DNA of 47,417 nt from Polyangiaceae bacterium (GCA_029261965.1 JAJDAH010000281.1:1-47417), one strand, 5' to 3'; shown: positions 1-7,180, numbered from the stretch's first letter. The notes: generated from the letters alone by a model not told the origin. Numbers and translations: made by a program.

Positions 1-1
1 C

Positions 2-229
2 CACACGTACGAGCGGTTGCAAGTCGGCGCCATCACTTTCTTCGTGAATGGGCTCGGTGGCTCGCTGCCGTACCAGCTGAGCTCGACGCTCCCCGAGTCG
101 CAGGTCTTCTTCAACACGACATGGGGGGCCCAACTCGTGACCGTGACGGCGACGGACATCACTTTCGAGTTCTTCACCTGGGACGGTGCCCCGGTCGATT
201 CACACACGATAGCCAAGGCATGCCCGTGA
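2..229 (+). CDS. metallophosphoesterase, C-terminal end (partial)
   Basis: Only the last 75 codons are in the window; the frame is open to the left edge. The visible start, HTYERL followed by a hydrophobic ITFFVNGLGG stretch, matches the region after the last metal-binding histidine in calcineurin-like/purple acid phosphatase-type metallophosphoesterases, where an H-x-YER segment and a VNG-GG segment are typical. The catalytic core lies off the window, so substrate and localisation cannot be judged. The TTG at 17 is not a credible start because similarity continues upstream of it. It is followed by about 40 bp with no feature before a doubtful minus-strand frame. Confidence 0.6.
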   Translation, partial: HTYERLQVGAITFFVNGLGGSLPYQLSSTLPESQVFFNTTWGAQLVTVTATDITFEFFTWDGAPVDSHTIAKACP

Positions 230-269
230 GCACCATCCGCGCGGTGGTTTTTCCTCGCGCCCGGAGAAC

Positions 270-485
270 CTAGACAAGCACTGCAAGCCACTTCTCGATT
301 CCGCTCGAGCCGCAGCCTACTGGCCTCCCGCCGGCGAACCGTTCGGTCAGCTCTATCTCCATCCCGGTAAAACTCGAGTCCGCCCTCGGGGCTCTCGTAC
401 TCGACGAATGCGTCGAACGAGGTCCGTCATCGACGTATTCTGCGACGGGTTCAGGTGCCCATTCGACTTTCGGGCAAATCACCAT
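270..485 (-). CDS. possible small hypothetical protein (71 aa)
   Basis: An ATG-started frame begins 3 bp after the stop of the 489-986 gene, so it could be a translationally linked partner. The product contains no domain, membrane segment or repeat that I recognise. Codon third positions are less GC-biased than in neighbouring genes, which weakens the case. If it is not a gene, the stretch 230-488 holds nothing else I can support. Confidence 0.25.
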   Translation of the reverse strand: MVICPKVEWAPEPVAEYVDDGPRSTHSSSTRAPRADSSFTGMEIELTERFAGGRPVGCGSSGIEKWLAVLV

Positions 486-488
486 CGA

Positions 489-986
489 CTACTTCTTGCC
501 TGGAAAATACTTCGTCGCCCTTCGTTGCCCGGTCTTCTTGATCTTCGCCTCGTCCAGCAACTTGGCGATCGGCACTCGCATCTCGACTGCGTTGAGACCC
601 AGCGCCGCTCCGATTTGTTCGGCTTTCGACCCCGGCAGGTCGTTTACATACCCATGGATCCGTTGCTGATCGGCGAGCATCTGCTTGAGGCTACGACGGC
701 CGCCCCTCTTTCTTCGACCTCGATCTCGACCAGGCTTGCTCTTCTTGCTCGGGGACGCTTTCGTCTTGCTGGGGCTCGGCCGCTGACGTGATCGGCTCGG
801 AGCTCCTGCCGCAGCCGCAATCGGCGATCCCGTGCCGAGGGCTTCGGCCACCGATTCGATGGCAGCTTCCCGGATCGAATCGGTGGGTTCGGCCACGAAC
901 TCGTCAACACGAGCACGAATTTTTGGCTTCGACGCTTCGGTTTCTTCCTGGCATGCGGACGACGATACCAAGGCGGGCGTCCTCAA
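489..986 (-). CDS. basic, probably DNA-binding protein with C-terminal winged-helix-like domain
   Basis: 165 residues from a TTG start. The N-terminal third is acidic/neutral, residues about 60-100 are a Lys/Arg/Ser/Pro-rich linker resembling histone-like tails, and the last about 60 residues (YVNDLPGSKAEQIGAALGL... to the end) look like a small winged helix: a first helix with a GSKAEQIG turn, a second helix, then a KKTGQRRATKYF wing. This arrangement occurs in myxobacterial nucleoid- or chromatin-like proteins of unknown role. The start is uncertain: GTG at 896 would remove 30 weakly structured residues. Function as a DNA-binding protein is inference from charge and fold pattern. Confidence 0.6.
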   Translation of the reverse strand: MRTPALVSSSACQEETEASKPKIRARVDEFVAEPTDSIREAAIESVAEALGTGSPIAAAAGAPSRSRQRPSPSKTKASPSKKSKPGRDRGRRKRGGRRSLKQMLADQQRIHGYVNDLPGSKAEQIGAALGLNAVEMRVPIAKLLDEAKIKKTGQRRATKYFPGKK

Positions 987-1102
987 CGTCTCAGAAACGT
1001 TTTAGAGAGCTTCGATGTCGACCCGCGTGCGACCGAAGTGCCAAAACATCAACGACGTCCCTGATGGATTCCCCGGCGGTCCGGTGTTCAACCCCTTCAC
1101 GG

Positions 1103-1405
1103 CTATTCGTCGCCAACCGAGGCATCCTTGACGTCCGCGGCCTGTTCGAGACGGCCCGCTTCCGCAGCGAGGTCGGCGGCCAGGGCCGCCGCATGGAGCG
1201 CGCACCCCCGGAGACGTGTTGCCCGGTGCCGAAGCTCATCGGAATCGGCGTCAGCGAACGCGTCATCGGTCGAAGCCGAGTGAGCGGAAGCGCCCACGGC
1301 TTCGAGCCGCAGCGAGTGACGCGCGGCAGTGTCGAAGGCGCTCCGGATATCGACTCTGAGCGAGCTGCTTTCGAGTCGGATTGATTTGATGGTACTCGTC
1401 TTCAT
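1103..1405 (-). CDS. small hypothetical protein (100 aa)
   Basis: The frame is open further upstream, but ATG at 1405 is preceded by a perfect AGGAGG seven bases away, which fixes the start. The product begins MKTSTIKSIRLESSSLRVDIRSAFD and continues with Ala-, Asp- and Glu-rich helical sequence (HAAALAADLAAEAGRLEQAAD). No signal peptide or membrane segment is seen and I do not recognise the family. It lies 74 bp downstream of the ribbon-helix-helix gene on the same strand, so the two could be co-transcribed. Its existence rests mainly on the strong ribosome-binding site. Confidence 0.55.
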   Translation of the reverse strand: MKTSTIKSIRLESSSLRVDIRSAFDTAARHSLRLEAVGASAHSASTDDAFADADSDELRHRATRLRGCALHAAALAADLAAEAGRLEQAADVKDASVGDE

Positions 1406-1479
1406 GTCAGACCTCCTGGTAGGTTCTGGCCACGCCCTCCGGTGGTGCCTGCCACGCGGAGGGCACTTTTCGTGAGTTC

Positions 1480-1668
1480 TTACCGTTTCTTTCGGCGCCT
1501 TCCAGCCGTCCGTGGGAACTGGGTCGAGTGTTCTTGACGGATGACCTGTCGAATCCAAGCGGCCGCGGACCGGCCGTCGGCTTCAGCGAGCTCCATGAGC
1601 TTGGCGTGCTCGTCGTCGGTCAGGACCATCGTGAACCGACGCTCCCTAGGATTGCCCTTCGGCGTCAT
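1480..1668 (-). CDS. ribbon-helix-helix DNA-binding protein
   Basis: 62 residues. The sequence RRFTMVLTDDEHAKLMELAEADGRSAAAWIRQVIRQEH has the full ribbon-helix-helix pattern: a short basic beta strand, helix A starting at TDDEHAKL, a G-R-S turn, and helix B (AAAWIRQVIRQEH). A basic tail (RTAGRRRKKR) follows. Members of this fold act as dimers and serve as antitoxins, relaxosome accessory proteins or plasmid/phage repressors. No toxin-like gene is adjacent, so a plain repressor role is as likely as an antitoxin role. An interlocked inverted repeat immediately upstream (1679-1708) is a natural autoregulatory site. Confidence 0.75.
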   Translation of the reverse strand: MTPKGNPRERRFTMVLTDDEHAKLMELAEADGRSAAAWIRQVIRQEHSTQFPRTAGRRRKKR

Positions 1669-1678
1669 TGCGGTAACC

Positions 1679-1708
1679 TTGCATCACTTTGACACAAGAT
1701 GCAAAGTG
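1679..1708. promoter_or_regulatory. interlocked inverted repeats, candidate operator of the ribbon-helix-helix gene
   Basis: Two perfect 7-bp inverted repeats overlap here: TTGCATC (1679-1685) with GATGCAA (1698-1704), and CACTTTG (1685-1691) with CAAAGTG (1702-1708). They sit 11 bp upstream of the start codon of the minus-strand ribbon-helix-helix gene and between it and the divergent gene at 1816. The tract is AT-richer than its surroundings. An operator role is inferred from position and symmetry; no convincing -10/-35 pair was found. Confidence 0.45.
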
Positions 1709-1815
1709 CCACAAATCCGACGGCGAGAGTGAGCGAAAAAAGTCGGACGCCGAAGTTTCGCCTGTTCTCATAGTGACCGAACGCCGTTCGACCGGGGCAA
1801 ACGGGAGTGTCGGCT

Positions 1816-2997
1816 ATGAGCATCGCCTGCGAGGAGCCTCCCGAAACGACGTCGGTGCTCGCCGGGCCGTGGCCGTCCGCCGCGCGCACTTTCGCGTGGC
1901 ACTCGCCGCGCGCCGCGCTAAGTCTTGCAGGCATGGCCGATCCTCCGCCGCAGCGGACGCTCCTCAGCGTCGAAGAGGCTTCTCGCCAGATGGGTGTGGT
2001 TCCCAACACGGTCCGGAACTGGATCAAGGCGGGAGAGCTGACGGACGTCGGAGACGGCACGAAGATCCAAATCGACGTCGAGCAGCTCAGGGTGGCGAGA
2101 TTGCTCCGTGAGGTCGATCTCCTTGGCCTGTCGCACGTGCAAGATGCGGGGGCGACCGCAGTGGACGTGACGGAGGCAATCGTCCAGGGCATCATCGAAC
2201 GGACGCCGCGGCGGCGCTTTTCTCTTCTGGATGCGGATCGCTTGTGCGCCTGGATGCACAGGAGGGCCGGCGAGTGCGAGGCCCGCTTCGACCCGGCGAC
2301 TGCGAACAGCGAGGAGTCCCCACAGCAGCCTGGTGTCTCGCTGGAGGAATGGGCTACGGATTGCTCCGGTCGCTTCGAGGCTCTCAAAGAGTACATGCTG
2401 AGCTCGCGCGACCCGGGACGTCTGCCCCCTACCTTCTTCGATGTTCGGGTGATGCCCGACTTCATCCCCCCGGTCGGCGTGTTTCGCGCCTGGTACGGCA
2501 GCAGCATGACGATCGACGAGGAGGGCTTGCCTGCAAGAAGTGTCACGATGATCGGCCGATGCGCAGTCTGGGTCGCTCACGGAAACAAGCTGATTCGCAT
2601 GCCGGCCACCGATGGGTTCCGGCTCGTGTCGCCCGGAGGCTTACCACCCGGCGAGACGCCGCCGGAACACGCCGAAGCGAACCTCCGGTATGCAGAGCTC
2701 GCTCGGGTTTGGCGGGACCTGTTTCGTCGGCGCCGCGGCGAGCTGCGGGCGCGAGGCATTTCAATCGTTACGCTGCCCGACGCGTTCAGCTTCGAAGGGC
2801 GTAGCCGTAGAGACGCGATCCATCGGTATCATCGCGAGCACCTGTCCCCTTCCGACCTCCCCGATTGGTACTTCGCGACCGAGGAATGTCCGCCCTTTGA
2901 ACCGCCCACTGGGGTGTTTCGCTACGAATACGGAGCGCAGGCCGTGGATCCGGTCGCACTCGTACCGCGATACGCCGAACGGCCGGCTGGGGAGTAG
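1816..2997 (+). CDS. MerR/excisionase-type HTH protein with duplicated PPxGVFRxxYG module
   Basis: 393 residues from ATG 1816, which has GGGAG eight bases upstream; ATG 1933, just before the HTH, is an alternative. Residues about 50-75 (LSVEEASRQMGVVPNTVRNWIKAGEL) form a helix-turn-helix like those that bind DNA in excisionases and MerR regulators, followed by a basic/helical linker. The rest matches no family I know. It contains two copies of one motif, PDFIPPVGVFRAWYG near residue 214 and FEPPTGVFRYEYG near 361, which suggests an internal duplication. A decayed stretch resembling its PPG...EAN.RYA segment lies just downstream (3061-3174). The gene lies within the putative integrated element; a regulatory role is inferred from the HTH only. 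Confidence 0.7.
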   Translation: MSIACEEPPETTSVLAGPWPSAARTFAWHSPRAALSLAGMADPPPQRTLLSVEEASRQMGVVPNTVRNWIKAGELTDVGDGTKIQIDVEQLRVARLLREVDLLGLSHVQDAGATAVDVTEAIVQGIIERTPRRRFSLLDADRLCAWMHRRAGECEARFDPATANSEESPQQPGVSLEEWATDCSGRFEALKEYMLSSRDPGRLPPTFFDVRVMPDFIPPVGVFRAWYGSSMTIDEEGLPARSVTMIGRCAVWVAHGNKLIRMPATDGFRLVSPGGLPPGETPPEHAEANLRYAELARVWRDLFRRRRGELRARGISIVTLPDAFSFEGRSRRDAIHRYHREHLSPSDLPDWYFATEECPPFEPPTGVFRYEYGAQAVDPVALVPRYAERPAGE

Positions 2998-3060
2998 AGC
3001 ACGACGTTCCAGGCGTAGTCTTCATCCCGCGTACCGAGCGAGCCGATTGGGCAGACGGCG

Positions 3061-3174
3061 AGCACCCCGAAAGGCGAAGTACCGCCCGGGAATGAGGAGG
3101 CGAACCTTTGCTACGCTCGCGCCGAGCTGGAATGGAAAGAGGAGTGGCGCAACCGGCAGGTGTGGCTCGCGTAG
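3061..3174 (+). pseudogene. decayed fragment resembling part of the 1816-2997 gene
   Basis: Read from 3061, this frame gives PKGEVPPGNEEANLCYARAE and then an LEWKEEWRNRQ segment before a stop at 3172. It aligns by eye with the upstream protein segment GGLPPGETPPEHAEANLRYAELARVWRDLF (PPG, EANL-YA, then a W within a charged helix). There is no start codon and the upstream sequence is in other frames. I read it as a remnant of a tandem duplicate. The alignment is short, so chance similarity is possible. Confidence 0.35.
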
Positions 3175-3367
3175 CGAGCGGAAAGGAAGCCGACGCCGGC
3201 TCCGACGAGATCGGACTTGCGCACGCTTTGAGGCTGTTCTGATGTCGACTTTGCCACTGATTTACGCGAAATTGCGTGGCGGCTGCGGTGGGAATTCCCG
3301 GGCCCAAGCCCCCGCGCCGAGCGATTCGTTCAGCTCCGTCGGTGGCCGCATCTCCGCCGGATTGCGG

Positions 3368-3454
3368 CGTCACGTTGTGATGCCTGGCATGAGCGGTCGG
3401 GCCTTGGCAGACGAGCTCAAGTCCGCTCGACCGATGCGGGCGGCCTTTCGGTAG
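3368..3454 (+). pseudogene. remnant of a response-regulator receiver domain
   Basis: The frame encodes VVMPGMSGRALADELKSARP followed by MRAAFR and a stop. This is the segment that follows the phosphoacceptor Asp in CheY-like receiver domains (D-VVMPGMSG-x-LA-x-L-xx-xRP). The Asp position reads as His, the preceding strand is missing, and the sequence ends within a few codons. So only about 28 codons of a former hybrid kinase or response regulator survive. Confidence 0.6.
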
Positions 3455-3491
3455 CAGAGCGGCCCATGTGCGCCTTGAGGGGTGTGTCGGT

Positions 3492-3524
3492 GGGTTGATT
3501 GACGGGTTGTCGACGGGTTGATTG
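3492..3524. repeat. three iteron-like direct repeats, GGGTTG(ATTG)
   Basis: GGGTTGATTG at 3492-3501, GGGTTG at 3504-3509 and GGGTTGATTG at 3515-3524 are spaced 11-12 bp apart, about one helical turn, so all copies face the same side of the helix. They lie in the non-coding stretch upstream of the 3739 gene. Such phasing is typical of protein-binding iterons; no protein partner can be named. Confidence 0.5.
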
Positions 3525-3610
3525 GCGCCTCGATGCGTTCGTCGGTGCCACGATGCGGTTGCGTGGGATGGACTTTGTACGCCGTTTTATGCACGGAACG
3601 CCGAGTTCAT

Positions 3611-3643
3611 GTTGCACGTGCAACGCGCCGAGTGCACGTGCAC
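3611..3643. promoter_or_regulatory. two palindromes with core TGCACGTGCA, centres 20 bp apart
   Basis: A perfect 14-bp palindrome (GTTGCACGTGCAAC, 3611-3624) and a perfect 12-bp palindrome (GTGCACGTGCAC, 3632-3643) share the ten-base core. Their centres are exactly 20 bp, about two helical turns, apart. They lie 95-130 bp upstream of the likely start of the 505-residue gene. The layout fits cooperative binding of a dimeric regulator, possibly an element-encoded one. The remaining part of 2998-3738 contains the two pseudogene pieces and repeats listed separately and nothing else I can support. Confidence 0.55.
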
Positions 3644-3738
3644 CTCGCGCAGGCCCAGCAACGGCGCCGGCGTGCAGTGTTGCCGGTGGCGCTCGACCAC
3701 GTCGCCGTCTGCGCGCGTCGTGCTACGTTACGGTCGCC

Positions 3739-5256
3739 GTGACCGTCTCGCAGATTAACGTGCTCCCCGGTAGACTCCGGTCGCTCATTCGAGACCACTT
3801 GCGGGCGACGGGCGAGCTCATGCCGCTGCGCACTTTCTGCTCAGTGCTGGGATGTTACCCGCAGGACGTTCCGGCGCTGCTTGCCCGGGCAGGGGGTGAC
3901 GTCGTCTTTCGCTGCGACCTCGGCATAGGCCTCACGCTTCGCGGTCTGCTCGCGAGTCGTCGTGAGTCGGAGTATGCGGTCGTTATGACGTGGATCCGCA
4001 ACGTGCGCCGCCTCCGCAAGTTGGATCCTGCACGCCGGTCGTGGAAAGTGCGCGCTCTCGGGGTCGACCACGCCCTCGTGGATGCGCGTCGGGCGGTCTT
4101 GGTTGCCGTACGCTGGGGCGAGCTTCAGGCGGGAGCTTTTTCGGTGCCGAGTGCCCAGGAATTCGCGATGCCAGACTGGGCGCTCGAGCTGTCGAAGCGT
4201 AACCTCACCCCCGACGATCTCATCGCGAATACCACTTTCCCGCACCAGTTCGGTCTCGGGCTGACTTGTCCCGAGATCGCTCGGCAGCTCGAGCGAGCCC
4301 TGCGGAGGCCCTTGCCCCCTAGGAGGCAGCTGACTTGGATTGCTCATGAGCTCGAGAGGCTGATTCGTACGAATCGCCACGCGAAGTCGGAAGTCGCGGC
4401 GCTGCGCCGAGCCGTGTTTGCGTGGTGTTGGGAGCCGTTTTCGGCCGTGGACTTCGACGCGGCAGCATGTGAACGCCTGATCGCCGTGCTTGGATCGCCT
4501 GACTTCGGTATCCAGAAGACCCCGACTGCCACCAATGCCCTCGAAGAAGACGTACTGCTCGCTCGAGGCGCGGGGCTCGATGACTTCGAGATTCGGGTTG
4601 GTGCAACTACGTTGTTTGTCTTCGATCGGAGACGCGGGGTCCAGCTCTCGCGTGACTTCGTGGGGGCCGGCTTTCAGGGTCGGGGCGGGCGACCGAGCGC
4701 GTTGTGGGAGCTGCTGTTGGACCTCGCGGCCGGCGACGGTGTCGTCGAGCCGAGCACCTTCCGTCGCCGCGGGCTCGACGCCGCTGCGGTCCGCGCGCGC
4801 GTCAAGCGCCTGAACAAGGCGCTCGCATGCCTGCTCGGCAATATAGGCGCGAGAGCGGAGTGTAGCGGCGGGTCCGTCCGCGCAAATTTCGAGATTGCGC
4901 TTGCTTCCGAACCGATTCCCATCCCCGGGGTCGAGTGCTGGAAAGACGTCGTGATGGGGCGTGAGCGCGAGGGCGAAAGCGTGCGGGTGGCATCCAACGA
5001 TGCGAGCGACACGGCGGCAGAGCAGGTCTGGACCTTCGAGCAGTTGGGCGTTTTGGCGCCGAACGGCACCGGTGGGCCGGTGGCCTCCGCGTTCGAGGAG
5101 CTGTTGGCCAACCGGGGTCAACTGCAAGCGGCTTGGGATGACCCAACCGCGAGTGAGCTGGTGCGCAAGCTTACGGATCGCTTCGATCTCGTCGGGGCTC
5201 CGATGGTGTTCGACGGAAACTCGCAATGGCATGCGACGTTTACCGTTGCCATGTAG
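3739..5256 (+). CDS. unrecognised 505-residue protein with probable C-terminal winged helix
   Basis: GTG 3739 is chosen because upstream codons of the open frame are low-complexity and overlap the regulatory palindromes; there is no strong ribosome-binding site. The protein looks soluble, with no signal peptide or membrane segment. Residues about 314-370 (RGGRPSALWELLLDLAAGDG ... AAVRARVKRLNKALACLLG) have the look of a winged-helix DNA-binding domain of the OmpR/BTAD type: a helix, an acidic loop, a recognition-like RxRVKRLNKAL helix. The N-terminal 300 residues match nothing I know. It is the largest cargo gene between the element's regulatory region and its recombination genes. A regulator or element-specific function is inference. 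Confidence 0.6.
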   Translation: MTVSQINVLPGRLRSLIRDHLRATGELMPLRTFCSVLGCYPQDVPALLARAGGDVVFRCDLGIGLTLRGLLASRRESEYAVVMTWIRNVRRLRKLDPARRSWKVRALGVDHALVDARRAVLVAVRWGELQAGAFSVPSAQEFAMPDWALELSKRNLTPDDLIANTTFPHQFGLGLTCPEIARQLERALRRPLPPRRQLTWIAHELERLIRTNRHAKSEVAALRRAVFAWCWEPFSAVDFDAAACERLIAVLGSPDFGIQKTPTATNALEEDVLLARGAGLDDFEIRVGATTLFVFDRRRGVQLSRDFVGAGFQGRGGRPSALWELLLDLAAGDGVVEPSTFRRRGLDAAAVRARVKRLNKALACLLGNIGARAECSGGSVRANFEIALASEPIPIPGVECWKDVVMGREREGESVRVASNDASDTAAEQVWTFEQLGVLAPNGTGGPVASAFEELLANRGQLQAAWDDPTASELVRKLTDRFDLVGAPMVFDGNSQWHATFTVAM

Positions 5257-5358
5257 AGCGTCACGTCGTTGTGGGTCGCGCTGTGGGCGAGCTTGGCAAC
5301 CCCGCCGGCTCCGGGCACCCTACGTTGCAGCTCGGCGTGACCGTCGTGGGTGGTTGAC

Positions 5359-5387
5359 GAGAAAAAGTCGCGGGATGCGATTTTCTC
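5359..5387. other. imperfect hairpin downstream of the 3739-5256 gene
   Basis: GAGAAAA-AG-TCGC pairs with GCGATTTTCTC across a short loop, leaving a 2-nt bulge. It starts about 100 bp after the stop of the preceding gene. The T-tract is inside the 3' arm and not after it, so it is not a standard intrinsic terminator. The 5257-5524 stretch contains no other feature I can support. Confidence 0.35.
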
Positions 5388-5524
5388 ATTGTTGCTAATC
5401 AATTCACGCACTTCGAACAGCTCGAGCGCTGTCGTCCCACGTCCAACCACGCTGCGAGCGTGACCGTCACGCCCTAACCCATAGGAGGCATCGCATCCGC
5501 GCTGGCTCCGGGACGGAGGTCGAG

Positions 5525-5806
5525 ATGCGTGACGAAAAACCCCAATCTGACCATGACGCTGGGGCGCCCCGATCCGGAGGGCCGGTTCGCAGCCAAACCC
5601 TCGGATCGGGGTGGCTTACGCCTGAGGCAGCCGCTGAATTCCTCGGGACAGACCCCCGCACCCTCCGCGACATGGCCGCGAGGCACGCGCGCCGAGCTGC
5701 CGACGGCGTAACCGAGGCCCGGTGTAGCGGCGTCGTTGCTCGCCGTTTCGGGCGCCGCTGGCGCTTCTGGCTCTCGAACGAGTGGACGGAGCCGGAGTCC
5801 GCGTGA
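5525..5806 (+). CDS. excisionase-like helix-turn-helix protein
   Basis: 93 residues with a perfect GGAGG five bases before the ATG. The stretch GWLTPEAAAEFLGTDPRTLRDMAARHARRA is a helix-turn-helix of the excisionase/AlpA type (L-x-P-x-E-A-A-x-x-L), followed by a wing-like segment (VVARRFGRRWRFWLSNEW) that would contact the minor groove. Such proteins bend attachment-site DNA and set the direction of tyrosine-recombinase reactions. It lies 79 bp upstream of the integrase on the same strand, the usual layout for such pairs. Function is inferred from fold plus position. Confidence 0.7.
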   Translation: MRDEKPQSDHDAGAPRSGGPVRSQTLGSGWLTPEAAAEFLGTDPRTLRDMAARHARRAADGVTEARCSGVVARRFGRRWRFWLSNEWTEPESA

Positions 5807-5847
5807 GGGCGCCCCGCTGCGGCCCTCCTGAGTGTAAGATGTTTGAC

Positions 5848-5923
5848 GCGGAAAGCGCCGGTCATGGCGGGAAAGCAAATCCCTCATGACCGTCCGACCC
5901 AGCACCAGGCGCGGAAAGCGCCG
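5848..5923. promoter_or_regulatory. repeats around the integrase start: hairpin and 13-bp direct repeats
   Basis: GCGGAAAGCGCCG occurs twice (5848-5860 and 5911-5923), 63 bp apart. Between them GGTCATG (5860-5866) pairs with CATGACC (5885-5891), and GGG/CCC extends the stem, so the integrase ATG (5886-5888) is inside the 3' arm. The hairpin could hide the start codon, and the direct repeats could be binding sites for the excisionase-like protein or the recombinase. Role inferred from position. Confidence 0.45.
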
Positions 5924-7022
5924 CTTGATCATTGACATAAGATTCACCCGCCCCGATGGGAATCGAGACCGCTACCGACGCGACGCCGTAGCCCTGACCA
6001 AGGCTGCTGCGCTCTTGGAGGAGCAGCGAATTCGGCAAAACATTGCCGCGTTCGGCTCACCATTTGCGCCCAAGATGGTTGTCGAGGAGCCTGCGCACCC
6101 GCCGACATTTGCGGAGGTGGTCGAGAACTACCGGCGCATCTACATGCCGTCCGTGCTCAAGCCCACCACCACGCGCGGCTACAACTCGGTCATCGACCAT
6201 CACCTGCTGCCCCGCTTCGGTGCGCTCGAGATATCGAGTGTCAACCGCGAGGTAGTCTGGGAGCTCGACCGAGCGCTCGCTGCTCGCGCTGGACGAAAAC
6301 GACGGAAGTTGGCGAAGGGCACCAAGAACAACGTGCAGGTCGTGTTGCGCAGCATTCTCAGCTTTGCAGCCGACGAAGGGTATCTCGCCGAGCGACCTCG
6401 TGGCCTGCCGAAGCTACTTCGCCCCAGTCAACGAGTGCTCGACATCCCCACGGACGAGCAGATCGACGCCACTCTGTCGATCGCCAACCCGGCACAAGAG
6501 CGCTCGCTAGGCATTCTGGCCTTCGCGGGCCTCCGACCTCACGAAGCTCGGGCGCTCCGCGCCGGGAGCGTCAAGCTCGTTTGGTCCAACGGTCACGCGA
6601 TTGGCGGTCGCATCACGGTGCGCGACGGGGTTTCTCATGGCGAGGCTCACGAGCCGAAGACCGGCGAACGCGTCGTTCCCGTCGCCCCGCGGCTCGCGCG
6701 CCTCCTCGCGCCCGTAAGTAGGGCGCCGCGCGACTCGTTCGTAGCTCTGACGTCGTACGGCAAGCCCTGGGGCCAGTACGGGCTCGACCAGGTGTTCCAG
6801 CGCCTGGCCGGCCGGGCCGGCATCGCCGGCTTCACCAGCTACACGCTCCGGCACTACGCCATCACCGCGTGGCTGCGTGCTGGAATTCCCATTCACGTCG
6901 TTCAGCGCATGGCTGGACACGCGAGCATCGCGACAACGCAGCTCTATTTGCACCTCGTCGCGGGCGATCTCGACGACGCCGCGTCCAAGATGGGTAACAT
7001 ATGGGTAACGCCGGCTGAGTAA
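5886..7022 (+). CDS. tyrosine recombinase (integrase)
   Basis: 378 residues. The N-terminal region has a basic arm-binding-like segment, followed by a SAM-like core-binding domain (about 75-180, with TFAEVVENYRRIYMPS and TRGYNSVIDHHLLPRFG). The catalytic domain carries R217 (GLRPHEAR), K258 (EPKTGE), R322-H323 (YTLRH), H345 (MAGHASI) and the nucleophile Y354 (TTQLYLH). The first box-II histidine is Tyr319, a tolerated variation. The gene ends 49 bp before the 3' end of the tRNA-Arg gene, the classic position for an integrase that uses that tRNA as its attachment site. The element should therefore extend left. It appears intact and probably active. Confidence 0.92.
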   Translation: MTVRPSTRRGKRRLIIDIRFTRPDGNRDRYRRDAVALTKAAALLEEQRIRQNIAAFGSPFAPKMVVEEPAHPPTFAEVVENYRRIYMPSVLKPTTTRGYNSVIDHHLLPRFGALEISSVNREVVWELDRALAARAGRKRRKLAKGTKNNVQVVLRSILSFAADEGYLAERPRGLPKLLRPSQRVLDIPTDEQIDATLSIANPAQERSLGILAFAGLRPHEARALRAGSVKLVWSNGHAIGGRITVRDGVSHGEAHEPKTGERVVPVAPRLARLLAPVSRAPRDSFVALTSYGKPWGQYGLDQVFQRLAGRAGIAGFTSYTLRHYAITAWLRAGIPIHVVQRMAGHASIATTQLYLHLVAGDLDDAASKMGNIWVTPAE

Positions 7023-7071
7023 CCCTGCCGCCTCCAGTCAGTCGCGGCCCCAAGTCACGCAGAACACTGAG

Positions 7072-7145
<74 letters not shown>

Positions 7146-7180
7146 GAGAGGGTGCGCAAATCTGGCGCGAGCGATGCCTG

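Noticed and set aside
408-1384. Plus-strand frames across 408-1384
   Set aside because: They are antisense to the basic protein and the small protein, whose residue patterns and AGGAGG site fit the minus strand better.
2-5880. Left attachment site of the island
   Set aside because: I looked for another copy of the tRNA-Arg 3' segment and found only short chance matches such as ttcgaac near 5412.
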